Positions 42,136 through 53,698 of a stretch of 64,000 nt of DNA are shown here, one piece after another (the stretch's first letter is position 1; each line of letters opens with the position of its first letter). The translations under genes and the position numbers were made by a program. Source of the DNA: Sporothrix humicola. Lineage: Eukaryota; Ascomycota; Sordariomycetes; Ophiostomatales; Ophiostomataceae. A model generated the notes under the pieces. It was not told the origin of the DNA. It searched no databases and saw only the letters and a program-made list of their open reading frames with translations. The stretch covers positions 142,613-206,612 of the forward strand of contig WNYE01000074.1 of the NCBI GenBank assembly GCA_021396245.1, in the 5' to 3' direction.

Positions 42136-44136
42136 TCTGGGAGGAGGGATATTTATTCACATTCGAAAAAAAGTCTGCTGCCTACTCGGAAGAAATAGTA
42201 GCCGTAAATTTGAAAAGAAAAGGAAGGTGCACCATTTTTTCAAAAACAAAAGGAAGGAGCGAACGTGGGAGGGGGGTGTACAATGGGTCCATCTCGCTAA
42301 TAGAGCGAGCAACAGACGAAAATGACGAGCAATGATTCTATTTGATTCTACAGTACACAATGATAACAGCACTCTCTACAAAATCTTGCAAGGACAAGCA
42401 TAATACCGTCAATGATGCTTGAAATCTATTCGTAGTGTCAGCCTGATCAAAGACCGAGCAAGATGCGTCAAGGCCACCACCTGTAGGTGCACATCCACAC
42501 GCAACACACGGGCAACAATTGCTCTCGGATAATCCAATGACCCTTCCTCACAAGATATTGTGTATGAGGAACGGTACAAAATACATGCAGTTGTAGTTTT
42601 CGACGCGTCTGGGGCGTGCGTGTAAGAGAGAGAGAGGAAACGGCACATTATGTTTTCACGAGACCACAGCAAAGGCACAAAGCACGTTAAGCGGTCAATG
42701 TGAGTACCTGCATACGAACTCGCCGCTGCTCTACATGCTCGTATGTTTTGCATCTATGTTATGATATTTGTCGTTGCATGGCAGTCTTATGAAAATCGTG
42801 AAGATGCACCTTGATGACCCCGGTCATTTTGCACTTTGAAGCCGCACAAAAATCCTTCGGATGGGGCCCATGCTTCGTGAATAGCACCTACAAAATGAGA
42901 TGAGTCGGATGTACGTCCGGGCAGAATCCCAGAGCTGTTTGTCATTCAGGCCTTTCGTGAGATTCTTATGACTGTTTTGTGACGATGAACTTACTTTGAA
43001 TATTTCGGCGGAACATTTGGTCCGACGACTTTTGTTTGACCATAGTACACTATCAGTCCTCTACTCCTACCTTCTGCAAGCTTCCCTGCCCTCGATTACG
43101 ACTTTTTTCAAATCTCGAATCTTTCTCACTTTTTCGGCAGGTTTGTTTACATCGGCTGTGTACATACATATTTTGGTGGTAGCTACACACCACCTTGTGT
43201 TATCCCCGCAGTACTTGGCCCAAAACGAGCTAAAAAAGTGAGAGGAGGTTGAGAGACGTAAAGGGGCCCAGGTCACCGGGACCTGGCAACCGCGCCAAGG
43301 AAATTTCGCCACCGTGACGCGAGATGCGAGCATGTCAAGCGATATAAAATAAAAATGAATTCATCGATTAAACGTATTATCTTTTATTTCACGTTCCTCT
43401 ATCGACGTCGTTTTCTGCACTGTCTCGACTGCGAGACCCTCGGACATAATGTAAAAGTCCGGCGAGGCTCGGCTATATGGACAAGCCATCTCGGGTTTTG
43501 TAACATCCGCGACGATGATGCTGCCATTCTCTAATAGATACGGTGCATGTAGAGCATTCAACCGTCGTGTAGTTGCTATCAAGTTGTTGTTGATATGGTC
43601 GACCATCACGATGATGCTTGTGGGAAACCAGTGAACTTCACTTACATACAAGTCCATTGCCTAATTCGGATCTCGGGTGTCCGAAACACCCGAACGTGTA
43701 TGACGGTGGTGTATGTGTTTTGTTCAATATACAAAATGGGCAGAGGCAGAGAGATCACCTTGTTGAGCCCCTGGTGGTAATGGTAATTACATCGTGTGCT
43801 TGTATGGTATGTATAGTTATCCGTTATCGATGAAGCTCACAATATTAGGTAGACAGATCACGGAGTAATCGATTCATATCGTCCGAGACCGGCCAATGCC
43901 AGAAACCTGGCAGAAAAGGGCGTCTCGTATTTTGCCCGAGTCATATATAAGTGTTGAGTTTTATGTGCCTCACCCATAGATGAAAGGGAAGGCGAATCTT
44001 TTGTCTGCGCCCGATTTCCATCATGTATAAGTTGGCAACCGATGCCAATAATAAGTAACGGATAACAGACAACAGACATCACATAGTAATCTGCAAGCCC
44101 TGCCCGTTTGTATGTCTTCCTCCAACCTCTCCCGTA
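42136..44136. other. Intergenic, 2 kb
   Basis: Nothing is recognised. Motif-free frames of 81 codons (42996, plus) and 98 codons (43361-43657, minus) are not called. Confidence 0.45.
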
Positions 44137-45452
44137 TCATCTATCGCACCGGTGCTTCTCGATCCAGTTGTCGGTGACCAGCTCGGCCGCCGTGGCACGC
44201 TTCTCGGGAACCCATTGTATCATCCGTTGCATGAGACGTATGAACATCTCGCGGTCTTCTGGGTCATCTGTCCAGCTCGTCTCGATGTCGTGCCATGTTC
44301 GGGTGGGAGGTATAGGAGTGTCGCAGTTAAACTGTCCGTCAACGTAAAAGAACTTGGTCTTAACCGTACACCGGTCGACCAGCTCAAGTGGCGGCGGCCC
44401 GAGCAGAGAAATAATGATGGCCATGTGTACTCTGCTCCGGTACTCGTAGTTGTTGGCCGGGTCCTTGTACTCGAACAAGTGGCCGCCCTGGCACAGGTCC
44501 CAGACCATGCACCCGACGTTCCAAATGTCAATGGGGTACGACCAGGGGATCTCGAGCATCATTTCTGGGGAGCGGTAGGCATCCGGCTGGGCGTCTGCCG
44601 TGTTGACTTGGTCGCCTGGGACAGCAGAGCCAAAGTCGCAGAGGACTGGGTAGCCCAGAGACTCAGGCATGCTGATGGAGCGGGACTCGTAGATATAGTT
44701 TTCTGGGCCAACCTCTTTCCTCGGTGTCGGGTTGTCAAATTCGTTCTGTTCAAACTCGGACAGGACAGGATCTCGGTCATTTATCCGAAAAGCAAGGTTG
44801 TCGCCTTTGATGTCTGAGTGTATAAGTCGGCACTCGCTGTGCAGAAAGTCGAGGGCCAGGAATAGATGACGCAGTATCATGGCCATTAGCAACGGCGTAA
44901 ACCGTCTAGTGTCGTTCATATAAAGTAGATTGCGGGCCGTGTCCCAGAGAGGAGCATGGACTAAACACTGGTGCTCATCTCCAGTCTTTGTACGAAGAGG
45001 AAAGTGGTCGAGGACGGTCCGGACGGCTTCGCAGCTGGGATGTGACGACCCAGTCGCGACGGCCTTGATCTTGTGGTATGTTTCTATTTCGGCGTGGGCC
45101 TGTTGTCCCAAGTCCTTGTCGCGGACAAACACCTTGAGGACCGCGTGGGATCGGAGGCTACACAGTTAAGGCATGCAAAAGAAGGGAGAAACTGACAGTC
45201 AACACTCTGCATAACACACCGTAAGTCCCTTACCAACCACACGGTCGACGTGATCCCAAAGCCCAGCTTGCCCACCACCTGGTATCGCTCCCCAAGGACT
45301 TGTCCGATGCACACGGGGTAGTATTGCGTGTCACAGAACGGCGCGTGCTCTTCCTCGACCGTCTTATCGGGGCCGATGCGGGGGAACGTTGTCGGAAACA
45401 CCCGCGGTGTCAGTGGCGGTCGCAGCCTCGCCAGCCAGTTTCTGAGGGTCAT
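44137..45452 (-). CDS. SRPK-like serine/arginine protein kinase
   Basis: The exons are 45220-45452 and 44137-45157, giving 417 aa. I placed the donor at GTGTGT (45219) because it alone restores VWLVRDL-RLRSHAVLKVF with correct length and frame; the nearer GTAAGG at 45231 would shift the frame. Kinase landmarks are the Gly loop KLGFGITSTVWL, the lysine in AVLKVF, the catalytic loop IHSDIKGDN (HSD in place of HRD, as is usual in this fungal SRPK group), DFGSA, and YRSPEMMLEIPWSYPIDIW with the arginine and Asp of the activation segment and F-helix. The spacer between kinase lobes is short, as in the many fungal SRPK paralogues. Substrates are probably SR-type proteins, by family only. The paralogues are often expanded and accessory. 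Confidence 0.9.
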
Positions 45453-46111
45453 TTTGCGTCGCCGTGTTGCTGAGAAGACTCCCAAACACGGCGAGTGTCC
45501 CGTCGACGCGAAGGATTCATGGAAGCTTGGCTCCAGGCCGCAACGCCACAGCTCCCTGCTGCATGCATGCCTGTGGAGAACCGATCCTCCGCATTAGCAG
45601 CCTGTCTGGCATCTCATCAAACTGCCAATGCGGAGGATCTGTTGTTGCGTTGCCGCTGAACGACCTGTGTTGATTGTAGATGGCTCTCGCAACAGGCGAA
45701 TATAGAAAAATCAAAACATGGGCGTGTAGAGGCCGCTAATGTCCGTCCGGTTTTAACAGTGGGTGGGGTTCTACACCGTGGTGAACAGTTCCTGCACCTG
45801 CGTCAAACAAAACATTGCCATATCGTTTGTAACAAGGCCCGCATATTCTTGTTTGTGTTTCATGTTTCAAAGAATATATATGCAATCGGATTATTCAAAC
45901 ATACACTTCTATGTTTTAAAGGCAGGGAAGTTGGAGAGCAGGCTCATACAATACGCAGCATCAGTGGGTGGCTACATACAGTGCTGGATAGCGCAGCATA
46001 TTTTCGCAGTTACAGTACATAGCTACAGCGGTGGGCAACTTAGTACACTTGGAGCTGTAATAAGAGAGAGGTTGAGATAAATATCGGTGCCTTTCACTGC
46101 TCGAAATTTGT
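45453..46111. other. Intergenic
   Basis: Promoter side of the kinase gene. A short inverted duplication around 45585-45640 (GATCCTCCGCATT / CAATGCGGAGGATC) could form a hairpin. No gene is seen. Confidence 0.5.
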
Positions 46112-46747
46112 TTATTTGTTTCGCGTGGCAACCGAGTTGATTTTCAATATGACAAGAAGATCATCGATCATCATAAGGCAATATCTAACCTGTGGTTGAT
46201 CTGGCTGACGTATTTTTCGAGCAATGTCCAAGCTGACTGGCGTCCGCTTTTCCTTCCTTTTGCAATGCAAAAGACCTTTGCAGAGCAGATGGTATACGAA
46301 CTTCATGCCGTCTTGTATAACTTCTTTGGGTATGGGGGGGCTGCCGCTGTCTTGAGCCGCTCCGCAAAAGGCCAAAATAATAGACCTCGTTGAGGCGGTG
46401 CTCAGCCGTTCTTCAATGGTGCCAGTGCGTGAGATGGCTATCGTCTCGATGTACTGGCGAAAAACGTCGATGGTGAAGACAGTTCCCCCCGGGCGAAAGT
46501 AAGCTTCAGCGTCCTCCGTTGTGTCACAGATACCACAATTAGGATCGGCTGCCAGCTCGATGAACGTTTTTCTCTCACGCTCCTGATGGTACTTGTATCT
46601 AGCGGCAATTGGGCGCAGCATGATTTCTTGTCCAATTGCTCGGTTAGCAAGTCGCTCGTCGTCGGGCAACTGGCTTTGATGCTTGGCTAATCTAGCAGCT
46701 CGTGCCGCCGTAAACGCCGCCGCCCGTGTAGTTTTATTGGCCGACAT
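46112..46747 (-). pseudogene. Short ORF resembling the N-terminal part of fungal recombinase-like (DUF3435/FluG-type) proteins
   Basis: 211 aa start at ATG 46747 (MSANKTTRAAA). After a basic Ala-rich leader, the order RERKTFIELAADP, then TVFTIDVFRQYIETIAISR, then IEERLSTASTRSIILAF, then PIPKEVIQDGMKFVYHLL resembles the helical arm-binding/core-binding region at the start of fungal tyrosine-recombinase-like proteins (the DUF3435/FluG-annotated group, which includes Starship captains and Crypton relatives). Those proteins continue for several hundred residues; here the frame stops after ~210 and no catalytic domain is seen downstream. I judge it a truncated remnant. The family link is by pattern only. 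A cysteine pair (PNCGIC) occurs near residue 72. It lies ~250 bp from a tRNA gene on the other strand. Confidence 0.35.
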
Positions 46748-46999
46748 GGCCCGCGGTCTTGAGTTGAACAGCAGAGGAAGAGGATGGGAAGTAGTTTGAG
46801 AGAAATGGAGAGCTAGTCTGCGAACAGTAGAGGTACAGGATGGGTTTTCGCGCACTGTTTTTGGTGCAGTGCAGTGTTTGCCAAGATGGCCGAGTGCTGA
46901 AGACGATTCGTGGTGAAGCCACCAGGTTGGCGAAGCGCTTGTAGCCTAGCCTATATAAGTCTTTCCAAGAAGGTCCAGTCCCACAAATAAATCGAGCAA

Positions 47000-47103
47000 G
47001 GTGGGATGCCAGAGTGGTCTAATGGGTATGATTAGAATTGCCCCAAAAGGGTACTAAATATCATATGGCTTCGGTCGCGTGAGTTCAAATCTCACTCCCA
47101 TCG
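47000..47103 (+). tRNA. tRNA-Ser (anticodon AGA) with 22-nt intron
   Basis: The acceptor stem GGTGGGA (47000-47006) pairs with TCCCATC (47096-47102); the discriminator base is G (47103), as expected for serine. The D stem is CCA/TGG with loop GAGTGGTCTAA. The anticodon stem TATGA (47027-47031) pairs with TCATA (47061-47065), and the spliced loop reads TTAGAAA with AGA at 47034-47036. The intron is 47038-47059, directly after position 37. The 13-nt variable arm folds with a TTCG loop. The T stem GTGAG/CTCAC is perfect with loop TTCAAAT. The spliced length is 82 nt, type II. Confidence 0.93.
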
Positions 47104-47111
47104 TCGATTTC

Positions 47112-47118
47112 TTTTTTT
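47112..47118 (+). terminator. Pol III T7 terminator after tRNA-Ser
   Basis: T7 lies nine bases after the tRNA 3' end, with a further T8 a few bases on. Confidence 0.8.
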
Positions 47119-49829
47119 GCTGATTTTTTTTATCAACGTCAAGACGACTCTTACTTTTACAAAAATGGTGAACATCATATTCTCGAGTGTTCTCTATTTT
47201 TTTTATCTTTTTTAATTGTGTTTTGCTAAACTATAACCCATGTCAAGTACACCAGTCAATCTTTAGCATTCTAGAGGTGGTGTTGTGATTTTTAAATCGA
47301 AATTCTTCATCAGTCAAATTTTTTTTTAAAAAAAAGAAGGAATAAAAAATGAACAAAAATATATAACAATAGATCCCATGAAATAATATATTATCAGTGA
47401 CAATATAGCTCAAGGTAATCATATGATTCTGGGATGAGAGAAGTAATTGAACTAAAGGCATACTGAACTCTACGATGGGGTCGTTCCTTTGACACATCTG
47501 AATGGCGTCGGTCTAGACTCAGCCCTGTAACCGTCGTGCATTGAACTATTGTTTAATTCAATGCATGTCTCTGTTGTAACATTTGATATTGATAAAGAAT
47601 CCCTTACATTTGATGACGACTATAGCTCTCGCTTGTATGATTTTGCATCTTTTGTACTGATACGGCCATGTAGGCATATGTAGCTAGGAGTTGTGAGGTA
47701 GACTATGGATTTAGTAGCCTAGCGAGCCTAGCTCATGGCTGAGGATGAGCTGAGAGTGATCATGAACAAGACCCCATCTAGGAAAGCGTATGCAGGGAAG
47801 GTAAGACATATTGGAGATGTTAGTGGCGCTTGAAGATGTGGAGGAGGAGACTACGAAAAGCAATGCTCGTACGAGATAATGAAAGATTGAAGTACAAACT
47901 AAGCACAGTGAAAAGTGAAATAGACGTGCACCATGTCGACACAAGAAAACACAGTCGAGTCACGGCACCATCTGTTTTGCTTGGCCACAGGCTGGGAAAA
48001 CTGTTGACCCCTCATTTACTGGGTGTGGCTTTTCATTTATTACGCTTGTGACGCCGCAGACGACTGATATTGGTGTTGTTTCTTCTGCTGTATGGCTGGT
48101 CACTCTGTCGTGTCTGCCTGCACCCCATAATGTAACGGCGGGAGAGGATGTCACGGAGGAGATTTTACGAGGGCGACGATCGCTACCAAAGCTGAGCTTG
48201 CTTGCTGTTTCTCTCGCCGACTCGCTTGACGGTTCAAATGCCGTCTGCCGACGAGCCGGGACAGGAGGCGACAGAAACGAAAAAAGAAGAAAGAAGAAAA
48301 GAAAGCTGGTAGAGTCTTGGGCCATTCTTGGTTCTTGGTATTGGATTGGCAGTGGGCGACATTGAACACGGGACGAGTTGCCACAACGGACGCGGCAGAA
48401 GATGTGACGAGTGTGAAAATGGGGAAGGAAAGGATGGGGGATATGTGCGAATGTGGGAGCGGGGGAGCATCGGAGAGGGTTGTTGTTATCAACGGAAATA
48501 AGATTGAGAAAGTGGCATGAGGTGTACTCCGTATTGTGGTGGACATGAGCTGTGTCCTGTCGAAGACATTATGCTTTTTTTTTAAAAGAGAAAAGCACGT
48601 TTGTAAATCTTGTTGGAGATTCAAATGGTCGAAGAAAGACATGAATAACGTGGTGATCGACATGCGACTTATTAAGAAGGAGTGCCCACCAGCCCACTTG
48701 CGCTGTAGTCCAGCGGGTCTGTCACGGCTTTTGGGGAGTTTAAGAGCTTAATTTTTTGTTAGTTTTGGGTCCGTTTAGCTGTCTAGCGATCCTTTTCTCA
48801 CTGCCAAAAGGACCCTTGTCTCTCACGTGGGGGCTTGGACTGGCCCTGAAAGGCTTGTCTGGAGCTTTCTTATGGGGCATTTTGTAAGAGAGAAAAGAGT
48901 CTAAACTGGTGCCAGGAACTGGCGTGAAAAGTGAAGCACCTACAGTACACGATGTTGGAGAAACGGCGATATTCAAAGATGACCAGAAAGGCGGCAACGA
49001 AAGCTCCGAGAAGTGACATTCGTTTGTTTCCAGCTACAGCTCGGCAAGGACTCCCTTGTTTGACAGTGTTCAACCCCACCAAGTCGGCCGCCGAAAGCGC
49101 ACCAGAGAGTAAAGCCACAGAGTATTTGAAGAGAATAACATTTGGTAATGGCGGATCCCGCGGTGCCGTCTTTTCCTTGGCAAGTGTGCCATTACCACTT
49201 CTACTTGTTTCTTTTGATTTATTTTCTTCTTGCACACTACTTCATCCCAGGGATCGGCACCGGTGCCGCGGGCGGGGAGTTGTGGAAGGGCAGAAGAAAA
49301 AGACACACAAAAAAGCAGCCACCATGAGGGCAGCGAAAGACGTCTCCCAAAATGGCAAAAGCCGTCGAAAGAAGGAAAGAAAAATAAGTGCGAGCTGCAC
49401 ACAGCATGCAGACAATCTGGACACAACATGCACACAAGCTGCACACTCTTGGCCGTCTGCCGTCCCAAGACCTGACCATACCATGTCCTGCAGGTCTTGT
49501 CGCCAGGTCTTGAGTTGTACTGGGAATGCCCCTCTTTTCTTCCTTTCCCTTTCTGTCCTTCACATCCTCCCTCCCAGCCTTGCCTTGCCGAAATGGCCTC
49601 CGAGGACGCGGGATGGACACGACGCTGGGTCGAGCTCATGACCTGGAAAGGAATAAATAAAAGAGCAGAGGGCGGCACAGCACCCGCATCGGCTCATTTT
49701 CAACTTTCCAGGCTATCTTCCACTATTATCTTTTAAACTTTCAACATCGGGCCACAAGGCCATTTCACGATAATCCCAACAAGTGACGTTTACTTGACCA
49801 ACAACTTAGACCGTCGAATACCACACATC
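47119..49829. other. Gene-free 2.7 kb upstream of the sugar transporter
   Basis: AT-rich up to ~47900, then mixed composition. The longest frame (48931-49641, plus) is low-complexity and has no motif. AATAAATAAAAG near 49652 could serve as a TATA element, with a pyrimidine leader after it. TACTCCGTA occurs at 48525-48533. Confidence 0.45.
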
Positions 49830-51439
49830 ATGACGTCCGCTTTCATGTCCAAGGCGTCGATCCGCCTGCACGGATTCTGCATTTTCTTTGCTCTCGGGTC
49901 GTTGGTCTGGGGGTGAGTCCCTGCACATATCATGATAATTGACCTGTTCGGCCACAGCATGCTAACACCTTCTCCAGCTACAATGTCGGCATCATCTCGT
50001 CGATTCTCGTCCACCCGGGCTTCATCAAGCAGCTCAACAAACCCGACGCCGCCCACAAGGGTGTGATCACAGCCATCTACTACCTTGGAACATGGACATC
50101 CTACGTTTTCATTTCACGCGCCGCCAGCGACTACTTGGGCCGGCGGTACGCAGCCATGCTGGGCACATTTATTGTGTGCATCGGCTCAGCTCTTCAGGCA
50201 GGCGCAACCGGCGGCGGTGCCTATGCCATGGTGATTGCCGGACGCATCATTGCCGGTGTCGGCGTGGCCATTGTCAGCACGGGCGTTCCCCTTTATCAAA
50301 GCGAGATCTCGCCGGCTAAACAACGCGGCCGATTTGTCGTGATGAACCACATTGGCATGGTCGCTGGTCTCGCGACTGGCTTCTGGGTCGGCTATGCCAT
50401 GACCTTTTGGGACTCGCCGCACGGCAATGCTGTCGGTTGGCGCGTCGCCCTGTCTGTCCAGTTCCTGCCAGCCGTCATGTTCATGATCGGTCTGCCGTTC
50501 TTGCCCGAGACGCCCCGCTGGCTCGTCGAGCATGACCAGCTGGAGCGAGGCCGGGCCGCCCTGTATTATCTGAGAGAAGGCATGTACACGCCCGACGAGA
50601 CGCAGCACGAGTTCGACGAGATCTGCGCCGACGTGGCCGAGTTCCGCGCCTCTGGTCTCAACTGGACGTCGCTGTTCCGCGAGCCGTCTCTGCGAAGTCG
50701 CCTGTGGAGAGCCGCCCTGCTCCAGTTCATGGCCCAAATGTGCGGCGCGACCGCCATGAAGTACTACTTGCCGACCCTCTTCAAGGCGCTGGGCCTAGGC
50801 ACCCGTCTTTCCCTCTTGGCCGGCGGCATCGAGAGCACCCTGAAGATCGGATGCACCGTCCTCGAAATGTTGATTATTGACCGCGTCGGCCGCCGCATCA
50901 CGCTGACCGCCGGCGCCGCCGTCATGTCCGTCGCCATGCTGATCAACGGCGCCCTCCCCCTCGCCTACCCCAACAATGCCAACCGCGCGTCCGACTATGC
51001 CTGCATCGTCTTTATCTTTATCTACTCGCTCGGCTACAGCATGGGCTTCGGTCCGGCCGCCTGGGTGTATGGCAGCGAAATCTTCCCCACTAGCCTCCGT
51101 GCCCGCGGCCTCAACCTGTCCGCCTCGGGCGGCGCCATCGGGTCCATCGTTGTCGCCCAGGTCTGGCCCGTCGGCATTGCCAACGTCGGCTCCAAGATTT
51201 ACTTCTTCTTCATGGCCATCAACATTGTCTGCGTGCCCATCATCTGGTATCTTTATCCGGAGACAAAGAACCTCGCCCTCGAGGACATGGACGCCCTGTT
51301 CGGCAAGGTTTCCGTGGTGCACGACGACCAACAACACGGCCGCGGCGTGGCTTCCTCTTCATCCCCAGAGCCAGACACGGAACGGATCAATATTCGGGCC
51401 AACCGCGACGATGATGGAACGAAGCTGGTGCACGTCTGA
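49830..51439 (+). CDS. MFS sugar transporter (hexose/polyol type)
   Basis: The exons are 49830-49912 and 49978-51439; a 65-bp intron (GTGAGT, gctaac, CAG) joins LGSLVWG to YNVGIISSIL, giving 514 aa, the normal length. Sugar-porter signatures are present in order: the loop 2-3 motif DYLGRR, PLYQSEISPAKQRG after helix 4, FLPETPRWL after helix 6, DRVGRR in loop 8-9, VYGSEIFPTSLRARG after helix 10, and YPETKNLALEDMD at the C-terminus. Twelve helices are expected. It is a plasma-membrane proton symporter or facilitator for a monosaccharide; the exact sugar is not readable. Import of pectin-derived or related sugars would fit a fungus with pectinases, but the genes are ~38 kb apart. Confidence 0.95.
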
Positions 51440-51945
51440 GAGCTTAGGGCTTGGGTTATCCATCTGGTGTAAATCCAATTCACCCTGAGGCCGCGTAAGA
51501 CAGTGTAGTTAGTTGTATGGTTTATAAATTATAGCAGTCATCCATTTACATAGGAGGTGCAGCTATTACCAAATAATGTCCTTGGGGCTGCAAAATCAGC
51601 GAGGCTACGAGTTCCAACTTACTCATCCGGCTCGAACGGTGCACTAATAACATATAAGAGTCAAAAACTACTTATTTAGGAAAGCCTTGACCTAACAGAG
51701 TTATTTATTCCGTAACTAACATCCATTCTAATATATATAGCTGGCGCTTGCCCTACAACACATTTTTAAGAAAAATGCACTTACACGAGGTGAAAGTATC
51801 AGTGAATAGACTACGTTGGCCTGCGTCTTATTCTTCTCGATGAAAATTTCCACCTAATGGTTTTTTTTGGGGGGTTTTTTTTTGGTCAACTATTCTCATC
51901 TCTTCTTTACCCATCTCACACTCAAACGACCTCAACATAACGATA
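51440..51945. other. Intergenic
   Basis: AT-rich 3' flank, a G/T-homopolymer patch near 51858-51890, then a CA/pyrimidine leader. No gene is seen. Confidence 0.5.
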
Positions 51946-53034
51946 ATGGCTGCATCAGACCACGGGCAAGAGCCTCTTGCATGGCTCAAGACCAACAGCC
52001 TCCAGAACCCCGGTTTGCTGTTTTTCGGTGCGGTTCTTGAATACCTCGCGGAGTCGGAAGGACGGTACTTGCTGGCCGAACGAGACTGGGACACTGAACA
52101 GGAGCGGAAGCTTGACCGGATTAGAAAGAAACGCGGTGAATCCAACACCATCGGGCCCGAGACCGATGCCCAAGTTGCCGCATACAACGCGTTCTGCCAA
52201 GCTGTACGCGACGCCCTGCAGCATTCCACCACAGATCACACCGAATATGACACGGGAGCCGTAGGACAAGGAAATCGCGAGTTGGACAGCTTCACCGGCC
52301 CGTTGCTGGAGGGCCTACTCTCCGGCGACATCAAGTCGGCGCTCAAATTGTGGCTCAGCAAACCATACCTCTGCGACGGCGGCTACGGAAAGGAGCCTGA
52401 TGTCCGCAGTTTCCTAAGAAAGTGCCGCGACGCGAACACAGCCACTCTTCGACAAGACAATGACAAAGATGAAAACGAAAACGCCTACAATGCCGTCGCC
52501 ATTGTCAGCTACCGGTGCGCCATGGCCCGCGTGGCCGACGATTTGCTGGACTGCATTGGCATGCAACGGCCAAGCGACGGCGGAATGGGCGGAATGAGCG
52601 AAATGAGCAAAATGAGCTGCCTGCTGTGGGACCGCGACGTCTGGCAGCACGGCGTTGCGCGCGAGTTCAACGTCCCGGTCGAGGAGGTTGCTGCCATGGC
52701 CAATTTTGTCATCACACAGCTTTACCAAGACCCGGAGAGCTACTTTCTGCCCGCCATGATCCGGCCCGCCCCCGAGCAGGGCCCCATCTTTTGGCGCCCC
52801 GTGCAGTACATAATTGCCGCCGCCGTCGAGGACACGCTCCGCCGGCGAGTGGAAAGGGCCGACGACGGCCTCGAACCCGAGTCCGCGTATCAGACGAAGA
52901 ATTATCTCGCTGACACTGCCGGCCTTATCTTGATCCAATGTCAACTAGGTATTGAGATTTCCAAGGAAATCGCGCAGAAGTGCCCAAAGGTCCGCAGACT
53001 CGGCAGGAAATGGGCAAAAACGATGAGGATGTAA
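51946..53034 (+). CDS. Tandem family member A, unknown function (full length)
   Basis: A single exon of 362 aa starts at ATG 51946. I do not recognise the family. Residues 1-110 form a unit of their own (GLLFFGAVLEYLAESEGRYLL, then a charged helix). From residue ~114 it matches the next gene along its length: LDSFTGPLLEGLLSGDIKSA, GKEPDVRSFLRKCRDANTATL, a YNAVAIVSYRCAMA helix, CLLWDRDVWQHGVARE, then the strongest block YFLPAMIRPAPEQGP followed by YIIAAAVEDTLRRR, and the ending GRKWAKTMRM. The pattern is helical and soluble, with no signal peptide, membrane span or known catalytic motif. A Gly/Met run (MGGMSEMSKMS) near residue 210 is absent from its neighbour. Confidence 0.8.
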   Translation: MAASDHGQEPLAWLKTNSLQNPGLLFFGAVLEYLAESEGRYLLAERDWDTEQERKLDRIRKKRGESNTIGPETDAQVAAYNAFCQAVRDALQHSTTDHTEYDTGAVGQGNRELDSFTGPLLEGLLSGDIKSALKLWLSKPYLCDGGYGKEPDVRSFLRKCRDANTATLRQDNDKDENENAYNAVAIVSYRCAMARVADDLLDCIGMQRPSDGGMGGMSEMSKMSCLLWDRDVWQHGVAREFNVPVEEVAAMANFVITQLYQDPESYFLPAMIRPAPEQGPIFWRPVQYIIAAAVEDTLRRRVERADDGLEPESAYQTKNYLADTAGLILIQCQLGIEISKEIAQKCPKVRRLGRKWAKTMRM

Positions 53035-53698
53035 ATCGTGTCCTCACGTCTGTACTTGTTTATCCGGTGTTTCTATCCGTATTTCTTTTTATTACGACCG
53101 ACCCCTTACGACCCTGTTATGCTCATCAAAGCTACACTTTGCACTTATTTTTGATACCCATGTTCTGTCTGGATGTTTGAAGAGATACTGGAATTGTTTG
53201 TGTTTTACTTTTTTTTGGCGTTGTATTCTATTTCTGACGATTTGTACTTTACTTTGGTCTCCCTTTCGGCTTGGCCGTTTTATGTCGAATAATAAATTCG
53301 AGTACTATCACCTTCAGTCTTACAGGAGAGATCAGTTCCTAATTTATGACTCTCAAACCGATCAGTTGCTAAATAAGGGCCATCTCAACTATGACTCCGT
53401 CCCACCAATCTTTACACCGTTTATCAATCAGAAAGGCATGTACTAAGAAAGAAAAAACTACTATAATAATATTAGGTATATGGTCATATTTAATTTTTTA
53501 TCATTTTGATTCCCGTTATCATGTTGTTATTTCCCGTTGTGTGACCAAACACCTAACCATCATTATCTCAACAACAGCCCATCCGCAGCACGATATATCA
53601 ACAAATTTTCAGCTTGAACAAACTCTTATCACCAGTCTGATCAACAGCTAGCCCCAACTTTGCAAGAAATATCCCAACTTCTAGAGAAACACAACGCC
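53035..53698. other. Intergenic between family members A and B
   Basis: AT-rich. No residual similarity to the missing N-terminal unit of member B could be seen. Confidence 0.5.

Noticed and set aside
43361..43657. 98-aa minus-strand frame with an ATG
   Set aside because: No recognisable motif; a GTAAGT donor lies four codons after the ATG, so it may be a spliced fragment, but nothing supports a gene.
45158..45231. GTAAGG at 45231 as donor of the kinase intron
   Set aside because: It puts exon 2 out of frame; the GTGTGT donor at 45219 restores frame and family length.
48931..49641. 236-codon frame upstream of the sugar transporter
   Set aside because: Low-complexity composition, no domain, no splice context.
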